From Anaeramoeba flamelloides (lineage: Eukaryota; Metamonada; Anaeramoebidae), in the NCBI GenBank assembly GCA_027625915.1, contig JANTQA010000008.1, forward strand, positions 13,517,001 through 13,581,000: DNA of 64,000 bases, in the 5' to 3' direction. The number at the start of each line of letters is the position of its first letter. Positions within the stretch are counted from its first letter, which is position 1. Below the pieces are notes generated by a model that was not told the origin of the DNA, made no database searches, and was given only the letters and a program-made list of their open reading frames with translations. Shown one piece after another: positions 32,720 to 45,758 of the stretch. Both the position numbers and the translations under genes were made by a program.

Positions 32720-35700
32720 CTAAAATAAGCGACTACCAATGACTCTACCATCACTTAACCCACAAAATAAAAAATGGTCGTCTTTTGATATCGATACTGA
32801 AGTTACTGGTTCTTTAAAAAGATAGCTATAAAAATCGCCAAGGCAATTGAGGTCTAATATTTCAATTGCCTTACTTGTAATCCCAATTAATAACTGGCCG
32901 TTATTGGTTAGTTTGAAACATTTTAAATTAATTTTTCTCGAGGTATGCAATAATTTCGCATTTATTGTATAAAGCCGCAAAACCCTTTCTGAACGAGAGT
33001 AGACCAAAATATTACCATTTTTAATTATTTTGACATTTGATATTGGTGAATCGATTTTAATTGTTCTAATATATTGTCTATTGTATAATGAATGCAATGT
33101 GATTGACCCGTCTTTTGAACCAGAAACAACAATATCTAAATCATGGTTAATATCAATTGTCGTGATTTCGTCATCGTGCCCGTATAAAATGAATTTCGAA
33201 TTTTGGATCACGGTGCCATTTTTTTCTGATAGTCTCCAGACAATGCACGTGGTATCCTTTGACCCCGTGACTAAGAAACTGTTTGTTTCATCTAATGCTA
33301 AACAAGTAACTATATCCTTGTGGCCAACAACACCTTGAATAAATTTATTTGTCTCGATGTTGATCAATTTAAAAGTGTTATCCCAAAACCCGGCGATATA
33401 CAAAACGGAGAAAGATTTATTTTCATTTTGAGACAAATCAAAGAAATTGGAAAACCCATTTATTAAAGATATCGAAGGGTGGAAGGAAATGGTCAAACTA
33501 TTTCTTTTTTGTAAATTGTCAATGTTTTTTAATGAGAACGAATTGAGATGATAAAAGGAAGAACCGTGGTTGTGCGTAAGTGAAACTGCCCGCGATTTGC
33601 GGTTTTCCCTTTGGTTTTGATGGAATGTGCAGCCAAATACTCTTCTCATTTGATCAAAGCAATATAAATTTTGGTTATTTTTCAATAATTGTAAAAAAAT
33701 TATCGGATAGTTTGATACCCTTAAAATGAAGGGTTTGAATTTTTTGATGTTTCCCTGTGTAATTACATTGCCACTGCCGCCACCGCTACCGTAAATGGAG
33801 CCCGACGTTTCGTTAACATCTTCAATGCTGTTTCTTTTAGGATGTGGCTTTGTAAATAATTGTAAGGGGCACTGTCCATAACTTTCGATTTGAATTAATA
33901 GCATTTCCTTTTCTTCTTCACCAAGTGAATCAAAGTCGATCTGATCTGGATAAGTCAGATAAAAATAGATATTCTTTGCCTTTTCTGCTTCAATGCCTCT
34001 TGACTTGTATCCAAAGATTAAATCGATCCATTCGTTTAAATGTTCGCTGGTGTATTCCGATTCTAGTGCTTGCCGCATTATTCTAACGAATACATAAGGA
34101 TCATTATTTGCCCACGGTGGCAAAATGACGTCATCAATTTTTTCTTTATTTTCGATTTTTTTCCCTAAATCAAAGTCACTTAAATTCATTAAAAATTCTG
34201 GCAAATAATAAAATTCTGGTATCAATTCTTTAATGTCCGATAGGGTATTCGATATGTTATCCCAGGTTTGCTCAAGGGACCGAAAGACTCTATTGGGGTG
34301 GTTAAACGCGCCATCATGCAACTCAATTTCCTTCGTAGTAAATGGCTCCATCCTCATCAAATAAAATAGCACGGACCCCATGCTCAAATAATGGCTCCCG
34401 TAATGGAACGGGGGGATCTCTGATTTTTTATCCTTTGCTAGCATACGATATCTTACATCAATTATTTGCAAATTGTCTTCATTGATCATCCCAATTGGCT
34501 TGGACAAGTCTCTATAATTTTTGATATCATTGAGATCTAATTCCTTACTTTGGTAATTCGAGATAATCCAAGGAAAAACTGGGTATTGTGCTAGATCGTT
34601 ATAATTTCGCCCCGATATTGTATTTAATTTCATTAAATAATCAAAATTGGAGATTTCTCTTTTTTGCCACATTTTTGTAAACCCTGATCGTTTCATTAAT
34701 TGTCTGGGATCGTCTGTTAAAAACAATTGTTGTATTTTTGGTAGCTTTGTTGATAAGATTTTTTTAATTGCTAATTCACGGGATTTGTAATCATCAAAAA
34801 TTAAAAAAATGTTTTTTTTATTTATAAAAAATATTTCAAGTGCTTTTTTTTGATAGTTATATCTTCTTTTGTAAAGATTATTGATATTAGATATTTGCCA
34901 TATTTTTTTTTTTAAAGAATTTTTATTTTTTTGATTATTATTATTAGGAAAAAATTGAATACAATCAAAAGTAATCATAAATTTACCAATTAAAAATTCT
35001 TTAATAGATAGATATTTACAATTTTCATTTAACAAATATTGTTTATTTTTATGAATATTTTTTTCAATTTTAGTTTCAACTTTTTTAACATTATTTAATT
35101 TATTATCAATTTCACCATCCTTAACCTTATCCTTATCCTTATCCTTATCATCATCATTATTGTTATTGTTATTGTTGTTATTATTATTAGTATTATTGTG
35201 ATTGATATTTTTTCCATTATTGTATTTTTTTTGTTTATTAAATTGATAATTTTTCTGAATTAAATTTGGATTTAAATTTCCTTCTAAAAAAGAAAGAGTG
35301 GTAGCTTTTCGAATTTGAGGAGTTCTTTTGTTAGCAAAATTGACTTTACTTTCTTGATTAATTTTTAAATCTCTTTTTATTGAAGCATCTTTATGATCTA
35401 CAAAATGATAATTTCGTTTTAATTGTAATCTTTGTCGTAATTTATTTTCCTTCCTATCAATTTTCCAGTAATTGGCTAATGAAATATCTGTTCTCCATTT
35501 CCAAATACCTCTTTCATTCGAAAGTTCTTTAAATATTTTATCCCAAGCTTGTTTTTGAAGAGAATTGATTAATTGTATTTGTTGCTCGTAATTTTTTTCT
35601 TCGTTTACATATTGCTTAATAATTTGATTAATTTTTTTGGAATTAATTTGATAATTATCCGAATTATTCATATTATCATTCTCACTCTCATTATTAATAT

Positions 35701-38700
35701 TATCAATATTATTATTTATTTTGTTTATAAATAAATTTTCAATTTCAATTGAATGGAATTGTAAAAATTTGTCAATTTTCTGATTATTTAAAAATTGGAA
35801 AAAATTATACCAAAATGGTAAAATAGTAGTACCTAATAATTGTTCCCATTGAATATTTTGGAATGATTTACAAATTAAAATCATTTCATTGGAATTAATT
35901 TTATTTAATTCAATGTTAGAAATGATTTTTTCAATTAGCTTTTCATCTTTTATTAAATTAATAAATAGATCATAATTTTTTAATATTAATTTTTTAATTT
36001 TGACCAAAATAAATTTCAGTCTTTCAAAGCATTCATCAACTATTATTTTATATGTTTCGTCACCTTTGTTGTTATTCTTAACAGTGTTAGATGATGTTGA
36101 TATTGGAGTTGAAGAAGATTTCCATTCATTATAAGTAGATATCAATGTTTGGTATAAAAATAAAAAAATTGAAAATATTAAATTTTCAGATTTTGAGGAT
36201 AAATTAGAATTTGATTTCAAATATTGTAAATTATAATTTAAAAATGAAATTAATATATTTAAATTTGATTTAAAATCAGTTAATTTTTTTTCCTTTAATA
36301 ATTCTTGGAACATTTGACATTGAATAAGAATTATATGAAAAGAATTTTTTATATTTAGAAATTGATTTAAATGTATATCTTGCAAAAAAATTAAAAAATT
36401 ACTAGCTAATTCTTTATATGACCAGTCTCCCCTTTGATCAAAAATAGTTTTAAATTCAACAATAATTTGATTATTGATTATATTTGTATTTTTATTATTT
36501 TCATTCAATTGATTATTATTATTTTCTTGATCATTATTTTGTGTATTTTCTTTTAAATTATTATTATTAGTATTGTTCGTTGTGGTTGTTGTGGTGACAA
36601 GAGTGTTTGTATTTATATTTGTATTAGCATTATTGGTATTTGTAGTAGTAGTATTTGTAGTAGTACCACCTGTGTTTACCACAGTATTTGTAGTATTTGT
36701 TACAGTACTAGTAGTGGTAATATTGTTATTGTTATTATCTATAAAGTGTATTATTGGTTGTTTGAAAATGATTAAATACATGACAGTGGCCAAATCTAAA
36801 AAGTTTGTAATAAAAATTGAAGATTTATTAATTTTTTTTTTTTTTTTTGAATTTATATCTAAAAAGTCCTTTTTTAATAATTCGATTAAATAAGTAAAAA
36901 ATTTTGTATAGAAATAAGAATCATTAAATTTTAATTTTTTTGAAGAATAAATAATTTTTGAAAACAGTATTAAAAAAATTTTCCAACTATTATTTTGGGT
37001 TTTTAAAATGTTAAAAAATAATAATGAAAGAAATTCAAAACATTTATGTATGATTGCCTTGGAAGAATCTTTTTTTCTGATTTTTTTATTATTATCAACA
37101 TAATTTAAATTTATTAGTTTTATTAATAAATGGAAAAAATTATGATTTGTTATAAAAGAATTTAAATTGCTATTATTTATTAATAAAATAAAATATTGTA
37201 AATACTGTAAGGTAATTTTTTTAGTATTTAATTTAAGTAAATATTTTAGAATAATTTCAATTAACCATGACCTTTCAATGTTAATATCATTATCATTATC
37301 ATTGCCATTATTACCATTGCCATTCTTATACCTTTTCTCAATTAAATGCAATTGATCATCGTTTATTAACATTTGAAATAAAGTTTTTAAAATTTTTTTC
37401 GAATAAATATCCCCAATCTTATTACCCTTTTGGAATAACAAAGATTTAAAAAAATTAATTTTGTAATCTTTATTATTTAAATAAAAGGTTTTACAAGAAT
37501 TTTTCTGATTTTTTTTTTGGATTTGATAAATTAGTTCCCAAAGTATTTCCTTACTTTTTAATGTTTTTGATTGTATTAAAATAAAAATAACATCAATAAA
37601 ATCATCATTTAAAATGATCAAATCCAATTTGATTAAATCAATTATTAAATTTATTAAAAAACTTAATTCTTTATTATTATTATTAATTAAACACAATTGG
37701 AAAATAGACAATAATTGTTGATCTGCTATTTTTGCCTTTTTATCAATACTACCATTTGTATCCATATTTATATTCGAATCCATATTTGTATCCACATTTG
37801 CATTTGTGTTTGTGCCTGTGCCCGTGTTTATGTTTATGTTTGTGTTTGTGTTTGTGGTTGCCTTCTTATTAATTAATGTAATTATGGTTGAATTATTAAC
37901 ATTATTCGTTTGCATATTCTTTGAGTTTTTATTGATTAATAAATCCTTCAATAAATTAAGATACAGAAATCTAATTCTTTTTAATTGCTTTAAATTTAAT
38001 TTGTTTTTTGGTATAAATTTTGAAAAGGTTTTTTTTTGAATTGGATACCATATTGTAATAATATTTATTAAATCTGTTATCGAAATTATGCTTTTCGAAA
38101 ATTTATTATTATTATTTTCCAAAAGAAAAGAAGATAGAAATTTTATTAGAAATTTATGGATTGCAAAATTTGAAAGTTCCCATATTTTCATATTAAATAA
38201 AATATTTTTCAAAAATGAAAAAAACAATTTCTCATCATTAACATTTTGAATTAATTTAAAAATCTGTTTAAAAAATGTCAAATTCTGTGGGTGCTCGTTT
38301 AATTTGATTTTTCTTATTAAATATCCGAGTGCCTCAATCGTTTTTGATTCAAAAAATAACCGTTGGTTAATTGGGTTAGATAACATTAAATTTTTAATAA
38401 TTTTTATTAATTTTTCATAATTCCTAATTTCAATTCCATTATTCTGACTTTGATCATTTTGGATTTGGTTGTCTTCATTAAATTTTGGTAAGCTGAATTG
38501 TAAAAATAAGGGTAAAAATATTTTTATTCCACCGATGCATTGAATTAATTTAATCAAATTACTGATTTTACATTTAGATACAAATATCAGTTTTGATGAA
38601 ATTGGCTTTTCATTTCCATTGTTTATCAAAGGTGTTTCATTTAAGCAAATTGAATTCTTTATGATATTTGGATTAAATAATAAAATAATTTTTTCTTTTA

Positions 38701-39232
38701 ATGAAAACAAATTATTTAAATTTTTATTTTGTTGAATATTGAAAAAAGTGAAAAAGGGGTTTGAGCTTAATGTGAAAAGTTCCTTAATTTGAACTTGCGT
38801 CAAATTATTTTTTAAAAAATAAATGGTACCCATTTGACCAAAAAAGGAACGATTGTTTTTATTGTTTATTTTACTTTCATATTTATTTATATCATCTTCG
38901 TCGTCATTGCTATCGTAGTTTAATTTGTTGATTAAAAATGAAGATGACCCAATTTTATTAATATCAAAATTTACATTCTCCGACAATTCAGAAGGGTAAG
39001 GTATTACTTCTGTATTAATCAATTGAGAATTAATAAATAATTGAACTTTACAGCGGTTAGATTTTTTAGTAATTGAAAGATTTAAAGTTAAAAAAAACCA
39101 TTTTTTAATTTCAAAATATTGGTTGTTTAATGGAAATGCGGCAATAGTTTCCTGTTGAATAATTTTATTTTTACCATTTAATTTTTTATTCCAATAAATT
39201 CTGTAATTTAAATTATATTCACTATTATTATT

Positions 39233-39277
<45 letters not shown>

Positions 39278-42200
39278 ACTACCACTATCTTTATAATCAT
39301 TAATATCTTGATCAGTTTTTTTTTTTTTTTTTTTTTTTTTAGTTCCAAGATTAATATAATTGGTATTGGTATTAAAAAACAATTCAATACCAAAATTAAT
39401 TTTATTATTAAAAAAAGAAAAAACCCGTGGTTGATAATTCTTTTTTATTTTCAAATTCTCAACCCTTAACCAAGTAAAAAAATTAAATGACTTTATTGGG
39501 AAATTAAAAATAGGGTCTATTTTTAAATATGAATTTAATCGTGCAAAATTATAAAAAATTTGTGGGCCATCCATTGAACTAATTGTCATTTTATTTAGGG
39601 CTTTACTAAGTTTGTAGCTATACATTGGTCTGTATCCGGGTTTAAAATTAGTAAACAGTTTTATTAATAATTTTAATTCTTTTACAGTGATTGAAAACGA
39701 ACCAATTAAAATAATTAATTTTAATATTAATTTTATGATTATTTTATTATTATTTATTAATCGCATTGAATTGTTTTGATAATTTTTTTGAAAAAATTTG
39801 ATTAATAATGAAATTAGAGAAATCTTACAAAAACTAGATAAATTATTAATTGACTTTTCAGCTAAATTTATAAATATTTTTAATAGTTTTATTGAAAGTA
39901 CATCTTTATTTTTTAAAAAGGTTTTAAATAAAACAATTATTATATATTTGTTCAATATTAAATAATTATTTTTTAAATTAAAATCTTCTTTGTTAACAAG
40001 TAAATTTAATAATAATTTCATCACCTTATCATTTGGCTTATTCTTTGTTGATCGATAAATTAATTTGCTTAATTTAATATATCCAAATTCAACATCAAAT
40101 TTTTTAATTAGTTGTTTATTCAAATAAAATAATTTGGTTAATAGATTTAAAATGGATTCATAAATATAAGAATTATAATAATCATTTTGAAATAAATTAT
40201 ATAAATCAATAAAAATACCAGAGTCTGATAATTCAACTTGTAAATATTTATTATTGTGAATTTCATTTGATAAAAAATTTAATAAATTATTAATCAAATT
40301 AATTTTTTCCTTTTCATTTTTCTGATTTATAAAAAATAAATGTTCATTATTTAATTTCTTTTTTTTTATTTGGTTGAAAGTATTATATAATAATGATTTT
40401 ATCCAATTAATTTTTAAAGTGGTATTATTTGTATTAGTGTTATTATTGGTATTGTTATTATTGTTGCTTGTGGTGTTTTGAATTTTCAAAATTTTGGATA
40501 TTTGATTTAAGGTATAATTTTCACATTTTTGTTCATAAATTAAAGTAAATAAATGATCTTTTAAAAATTCACTTTGTAAACAAATTTTTAAAATTTTTTC
40601 TTTAATTAATAGATTGTTTAATATATAAAAATATAATTTCCTAGTTTTAATAAATAATTTTTTATAATTTAAATTATAACTTTGAAAATCATATTTAATT
40701 GAATATAATAATAACAATTGTGAAATTTGTGAAATAATGTCAATAAAATATAAAAAATTACAATTTTGAGGGAAATTTTTTTTGATAATTTTCAATAAAA
40801 AAAATCCTGCTTGATAAATAATTATTAAATCAAAATTCTTCATAGATTTGTTTAATAACAATAATAATGAATTACACTGTAAAGTACTATCTATTGTATT
40901 ATCATCATTATCATTATTATTATTATTATTATCATTATTATTATTTATCACTGTCCATTTCAAAAAATTCAAAATATTATTTTTCAAATTCAAAAATAAG
41001 ATTTTATTTTGTTTGGGTAAATTAATATGATTTAATTTTCTAATAAAAAATTTACTTGTTAATATCTTATAAAAAATATTATCAGTTTCATTATTAGTCG
41101 ATTCAGGATCATTATTTAAAGTTGTAAATATATTTAAATTTAATATATGATAATTATTATAGATTAATTTTATTACTTCAAATTGTAATATTGGGGAGAT
41201 ATTTTTTAATAAAAACCGAAATTTCTTGTTTTCATTATCATTATTATAGTTTTTATTAAATAAATTTATTAAAATATTGATGATTTGATATTTTAAAAAA
41301 TTTTCCTTTTTTTCGATTTGCGTATTATTTTTTAATAACTCTTTTAAATTATTGTTTGAATAAAAAATTATGTTATTCAAAATATCAAATAATTCATTGA
41401 TATAAATATTATTTTCTAAATTGCTTATTAAAACTAATTTATTCTTTTTAGTATTGTTCTTATCCATTTTTTTTTTTGTTTTCATAATTTTAAAATTTTT
41501 GTTAAATTCATTTTTTAAATAATTTCTTTTATACAATTCATTATTGTCTTCATCCCTTTTTAAATTGAGATTATTATAATAAAATAATTTACAATAATTT
41601 TCAAAAATTAATTCTTTATTAATAGGAAACAACTTGTAGATTATTTTTTTCTTTTTTTTCTTTTTCTTCATTTTTTTTTTTTTTTTATTTTTTTTGGTCT
41701 TCTTTTTTTCATTTTGACTTTTCTTTTTAGTTAAATAAATTTTAATTTCCTTTATTTTTTCATTATCAATTTTGTTTGTTTTGAAGTTTTTTAATTCTTC
41801 CTCCATTTCCTTCTGTTCTTTTTTATATTTGGTTAAATTTTTTGATGAAAAATTGTAAGAAATCCAAAGAATAAAATCACAAATTTGTGAAAAATTAATT
41901 GTTTTGATTAATTCTAATTCAATTTTTGGTCTATTTTTAATCAAACTTAATAAAATTTTTAATATTATTAATCTAATTTGATATTCAAAATAATTTTTCT
42001 TTTCACTAATTAAAAACAAAGTATTATTAGTAGACTTTGTTAATTTTTCTAATTTAATTGTCAAATCTCTACAATTTTTTAAAAATTTAAATCTCCTTTC
42101 ACAAAAATAAAATAAATTCTTATAATATTGCTTTTGAATTTTACTATTCATTTTGGGGAAAATTCTTAATGTCCTTTTTTTAATTTTTGGCTTTGATAAT

Positions 42201-42770
42201 AATGGGAATAATTTTTTTGTAAAGTTTACTTTTGTGTTAAACTCAATTGTTTCATTATCATTCAATTCATTTAATAAATTTAATAATAATACTAAAATTG
42301 AATATTGATTTTGAGACAATTGATAATTGTTGTTTAATTGAAACATTTTTTCAATAAATCCAGTGATTATTTCAAATAACCCATATTCTTGTACCCAATC
42401 AAGTGGCACATTTTTATTTGCTTTCAATTTGATATGAACACTTGAACATTTTGAAAATGATAAAATTAAACTTGCAATTTTTGAGATGATATATTCAATT
42501 AATAATAAATTGTGTTGATCTATTGCTTTACTGGACTCTTCTTTTTTTGTGCTCTCTTTCTTCTCATTTTTGTTCACCGTGATTGTTTCGTTATTTGTGG
42601 TGCGATTGTTTTTATCTTGGCCTATTGTTAAATTCTTTAATACCTTTTCAAATAATAAATTGGTACTGTCACCTAAAGATGAAATCAAACTTAAAACACC
42701 ATAACGATATAATGTTTCCATATCGCTTTTTGACCGAAATAATATTAAAATTACATCAAGGCATATAACA
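32720..42770 (-). CDS. Giant BEACH-WD40 protein, main exon (LvsA/ALFY-like)
   Basis: BEACH proteins are giant scaffolds of membrane traffic, autophagy and cytokinesis. From the ATG at 42721 there are 3333 codons without a stop; the frame stays open and coding-like about 16 codons further up (VICLDVILILFRSKSD), so the ATG is probably internal. Residues 1 to about 1000 are helical repeats. Residues about 1040-1300 form a concanavalin-A-like domain (DGPQIFYNFARL, FNFFTWLRVENL). Then come long Asn-rich helical stretches and a PH-like domain at about 2560-2660. BEACH follows at about 2670-2950 (NFDYLMKLNTISGRNYND, YPVFPWI, HYGSHYLSMGSVLFYLMRME, HPNRVFRS, PPWANNDPYVFV), and WD40 repeats run from about 3095 to the end (GHKDIVTCLALD, LVTGSKDTTCIVWRL). 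There is no FYVE finger, as in Dictyostelium LvsA. Asn and Lys homopolymers are translated simple repeats. Confidence 0.95.
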
Positions 42771-43200
42771 CTAGACAGATCAACAATTGAATTTATTTCT
42801 TTGAATATTATTACAATTATTAATAAAATAAAATAAAAATATTTAATGAGAAGAAATTATTTTTATTATTAATCGAATCACAGTTAATGTAAAGATTAAA
42901 AATTAATTCCTAACGTAAGCTATTTCCAAAAAAAAAAAGGGGTAAATTTATTTTAAAATATTTTTATTAATTTTTAGTTGTAATATAAACTATTTAAACA
43001 TCCAAAATTATTATTAATAATCATTTATTGATTCTTAATAATTATCCAATTTGTTTGTTAGTATTGTAAGACATTATTTAAATGGGATATTAAAAATTTT
43101 CATTATTGCTTTTATTTGATATTTTTTATTGTCAAAATTGATTGGTTTATTTTTTTCTTTTTGGATCCTAATCAATTTTTTTCTAAAAAGTTTTTTAATC

Positions 43201-43533
43201 ATGATAAAATTCCCAATAGAAGGTAAAAAATTTATAGCAGTATTTTATTTTTTAAAAAAACCGTTTGAATCCTTACCATCTTGTCAATTTTTTATTGATA
43301 TTTTCAGTAATTTCAAACCCATTGAGCATGGATTAACTTTTGACAAACTTTTAATGATCAATTGTTATTTTGGTCACAAATATTCTCTTATTGTCCTTAA
43401 TATTTTAGATCCTTCACAAAAAGGAGTTTTTTTATGGAACTGCCCAGCCTATGAAAATAATCGTAAAATCTGGATATCCGAATTAAAAAATTTTAATATT
43501 TCTAGTATATTCAAAAATAATTACTATTTTTGA
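43201..43533 (+). CDS. ORF of unknown family fused in frame to a LINE C-terminus
   Basis: From the ATG at 43201 about 79 codons with good codon choice (MIKFPIEGKKFIAVFYFLKK, GLTFDKLLMINCYFGHKYSL, NILDPSQKGVFLW) read straight into the LINE remnant CPAYENNRKIWISEL. I do not recognise the first part; it may be an unrelated host or element sequence into which a truncated LINE landed. It is antisense to the presumed BEACH gene. Confidence 0.35.
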   Translation: MIKFPIEGKKFIAVFYFLKKPFESLPSCQFFIDIFSNFKPIEHGLTFDKLLMINCYFGHKYSLIVLNILDPSQKGVFLWNCPAYENNRKIWISELKNFNISSIFKNNYYF

Positions 43534-43640
43534 TATTATTAGAAAAAGAGATTCATCATATTTATTAGCTTTAGTGGGTAATAAATTTATTTTTGAGTCT
43601 TTAACAAAATTACTAAAACACAATTTAGGAATTCTGTGAA
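43435..43640 (+). mobile_element. 5'-truncated LINE copy 3
   Basis: Begins exactly at the tgcccagcctatgaaaataa word that follows the second palindrome in copy 2. It runs through RKIWISEL and 'tttgagtctttaacaaaattactaaa' to 'aatttaggaattctg', then breaks off into palindrome cluster 2. No target duplication is seen. Confidence 0.75.
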
Positions 43641-44165
43641 GTTCCGTAGAGTGTGGTCAAGTACCTAGGTTTTCTTGAGGTTTTCTGTTTTATTTGTGAA
43701 GTGTTCTAGGTTTTTTTGAGTTTTCTATTTTATTTGTGAAGTGTTCTAAGTTTTTTTGAGTTTTCTATTTTATTTGTTAAGTGTTTGAGGTTTTTTTGAG
43801 TTTTCTATTTATTTGTGAAGTGTTCTAGGTTTTTTTGAGGTTTTCTTTTTTATTTGTTAAGTGTTCGAGGTTTTTTTGAGTTTTCTATTTATTTGTGAAG
43901 TGTTCTAGGTTTTTTTACTTTAGAAATAAACCGAAAATTTATTAAAATTTTCGGTTTATTTCTAAAGTAAAAAAATCTAACGAAAATCTATTGATTTCCA
44001 AATAAATAGAAAACTCAAAAAAACCTAAAGAAAATCATTATATTTTCCAAATAAACAGAAAACTCAAGAAAACCTAACGGCGGTTTTTATTAATTTTTGA
44101 AATAAACCCAAAATTAAAGAAATTTTCTTTTTATTTCAAAAAGTAAAAAAAAAACCTAACGGTAA
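43640..44165. repeat. Palindrome cluster 2 (largest)
   Basis: Five tandem units of about 50-60 bases, each 'gttttctattttatttgtga' plus agtgttctaggttttttt, are followed by a near-perfect palindrome at about 43914-43975 whose arms contain ctttagaaataaaccgaaaa and its complement. Inverse units (aaataaacagaaaactca, cctaacg) come next, then another palindrome near 44095-44160. It starts with the word ccgtagagtgtggtcaagta, shared with 50270 and 62690. Confidence 0.8.
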
Positions 44166-44940
44166 ATAAGAGGAATTAAAATATTTTTCCTCCAATTATA
44201 ATAAAAACTAACAGTAAAAACATGAGGTAATTTTGTTGGATCGCCTCTCCTCCGTTAAATAATAAAAAAAAAAAAAAAGGAGTTTTTTTAAAAAAGTTTA
44301 TAGAAGTTTTTAAAAAATCCAAAAATTTTATTTAAGAAGGTTGTCATTCTTATTGCAGACTTGTGTTTTAGAGCTAAAACTTTAATTCAATATTAACGTA
44401 TATTGAAATGTAAAGAAAGTTTAATTTAAAATTAAAAGTTTGTCGAAAGTTAGCCCATGTGCAACAGATTTGAAATTGCTATATTATACTTCATTTTATA
44501 AAAAATGTGTGGGATTTTTTTTTCATTTTTAGAAATCTTTTGATGAACATATGAATATTATTGAATATATCCAATATATACTGATTAAATGAGTATTAAT
44601 ATTTCTCTTATTTTTTTTATTTTATCAATTTACAGATAGAACAACTTACGAAGAGAATATTATTTGGAAATGTAAAAAAAATCACCACTTTTATATGAAA
44701 TACCTTAGATCAACTTGGATAGGAGATTTTTTTGTTATTATTTTTTTAATAATAATCATTATATAATTTATAAATCAAAATTGAGATATTTCTAAATTAA
44801 AATTTTCCATTTTATTTTTCAATGTATCACAATCAAAATCTTTTTAATCAAAATTTTTTTCCCAAAATTAAAATTTTATTTTTGACCAATTCCAGGGTTT
44901 TTTTTTTCTTTTGGAGAATTATTTTTTTTTTATTGTTTAC

Positions 44941-45107
44941 AAATACCAAAGGTTTTGGTATAACATATTCAGGGTATTTCAAAGGAGTTTTGAATGGGAT
45001 ATTGAGTGGTGAATTAAGGATGTACGTTTCAAATAAATTCCTCAGATTCATTACAAAAACCATCCTTTTTATATTGGTTAAGGGGTTAGCGGCGACCAAG
45101 GAGAAGT
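44941..45107 (-). other. Candidate BEACH exon partly made from repeat copy D
   Basis: A minus frame with coding character (NIKRMVFVMNLRNLFETYIL, PFKTPLKYPEYVIPKPL). An acceptor inside the antisense repeat (ttttag, 45109-45108) would join in phase 1 to the donor at 45254, adding Asp-Phe-Ser-Leu-Val. The available donors (44947 or 44941) are phase 0 and do not fit the main exon directly. Weak model. Confidence 0.2.
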
Positions 45108-45220
45108 CTAAAATTAAAGTATGTTGCCATTGAATGTAAATCATATTAGTGAATCATGTCTCAATAGTCTATAAAAAATTTCCAATCGATAAATAGGAAA
45201 GTTGTTTTAAGTAAGAGTAT
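45068..45220 (+). repeat. tRNA-headed dispersed repeat, copy D (5' part)
   Basis: Head ggttaaggggttagcggcga ccaaggagaagtc, then 'aaaattaaagtatgttgccat', close to copies A and B. It lacks the downstream body. Confidence 0.55.
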
Positions 45221-45253
45221 ACAAAAATTTTTTTACAAAAATTAAACAATTAC

Positions 45254-45758
45254 CTGTGAATTTTGGAAGATAATGAAAACGAAGTTTCTTTTCAAAATAA
45301 TACAAAACTTGTAGTGTTTTAATCAAAAATATAGGACCATGAGCAATATTATTTTTAATTAAATCAAATAGTTTCTCATTGTTTTGAGTAACTTTTCTCT
45401 GTTGTTTTAAAAGCTTGAAAGACTTTCTGCGCTTCTTAATGTTCTTAATATTTAGGGACTTGACACGTCTTAATTTGTTTTTTGGTTCCCTTTTCTTTTT
45501 TTTGTTTTGTTTTTCATCATTTCCTTTTCCTTTTCCTTTTCCTTTTTCTTTTTCTTTTTCTTTTTCTTTTTCTTTTTCTTTTTCTTTTTTTTTTTTTTTT
45601 TCATTTTCTTGATCTTTTTCGATTCCATTAACATTTACATCCTCTTTTTCAATTTTGTTTCCAAAAATTTTATTAACGACAAGCAAATTTGGGTACCAGT
45701 CTTTGTAATGTTTCAAAAATAATTCTGAAAATTCTGTGTACCAATTAAGAAAAGCCTC
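45254..45758 (-). CDS. Candidate 5' exon of the BEACH gene
   Basis: Acceptor aaaag at 45760-45759, donor ACAG|GTAATT at 45254. It encodes EAFLNWYTEFSELFLKHYKD, NLLVVNKIFGN, a Lys/Glu-rich tract (about 45520-45620) and FLIKTLQVLYYFEKKLRFHYL. NLLVVNKIFGN resembles MLPVFNRVFGN near the N-terminus of human WDFY3/ALFY as I recall it. It has the same strand as the BEACH main exon and no other gene nearby could own it. The + strand Phe/Ser-rich frames are shadows of the Lys/Glu tract. Confidence 0.5.

Larger units (their letters stand above)
42771..45253 (-). other. Presumed intron region(s) 5' of the BEACH main exon
   Basis: If the upstream exons belong to the BEACH gene, this 2.5 kb is intronic. 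It carries a + strand open frame fused to a LINE end (43201-43640), palindrome cluster 2 (43640-44165) and repeat copy D (45068-45220). The splice acceptor at the main exon (AG at 42772-42771) needs phase 2, whereas the donor at 45254 is phase 1, so at least one further exon should lie here. Confidence 0.45.

Noticed and set aside
36573-38039. + strand Val/Phe-rich frames in the BEACH gene
   Set aside because: Complements of translated Asn/Thr repeats; the BEACH frame is open throughout.
43640-44165. CCTAACG-containing repeats as internal telomere arrays
   Set aside because: CCTAACG occurs once per palindrome module rather than as a tandem short repeat, and the surrounding gene content is not terminal.
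43640-44165. Tandem units of the palindrome cluster as a CRISPR array
   Set aside because: The intervals are not unique spacers; the units themselves form palindromes and inverse copies, no cas genes exist, and the genome is eukaryotic.
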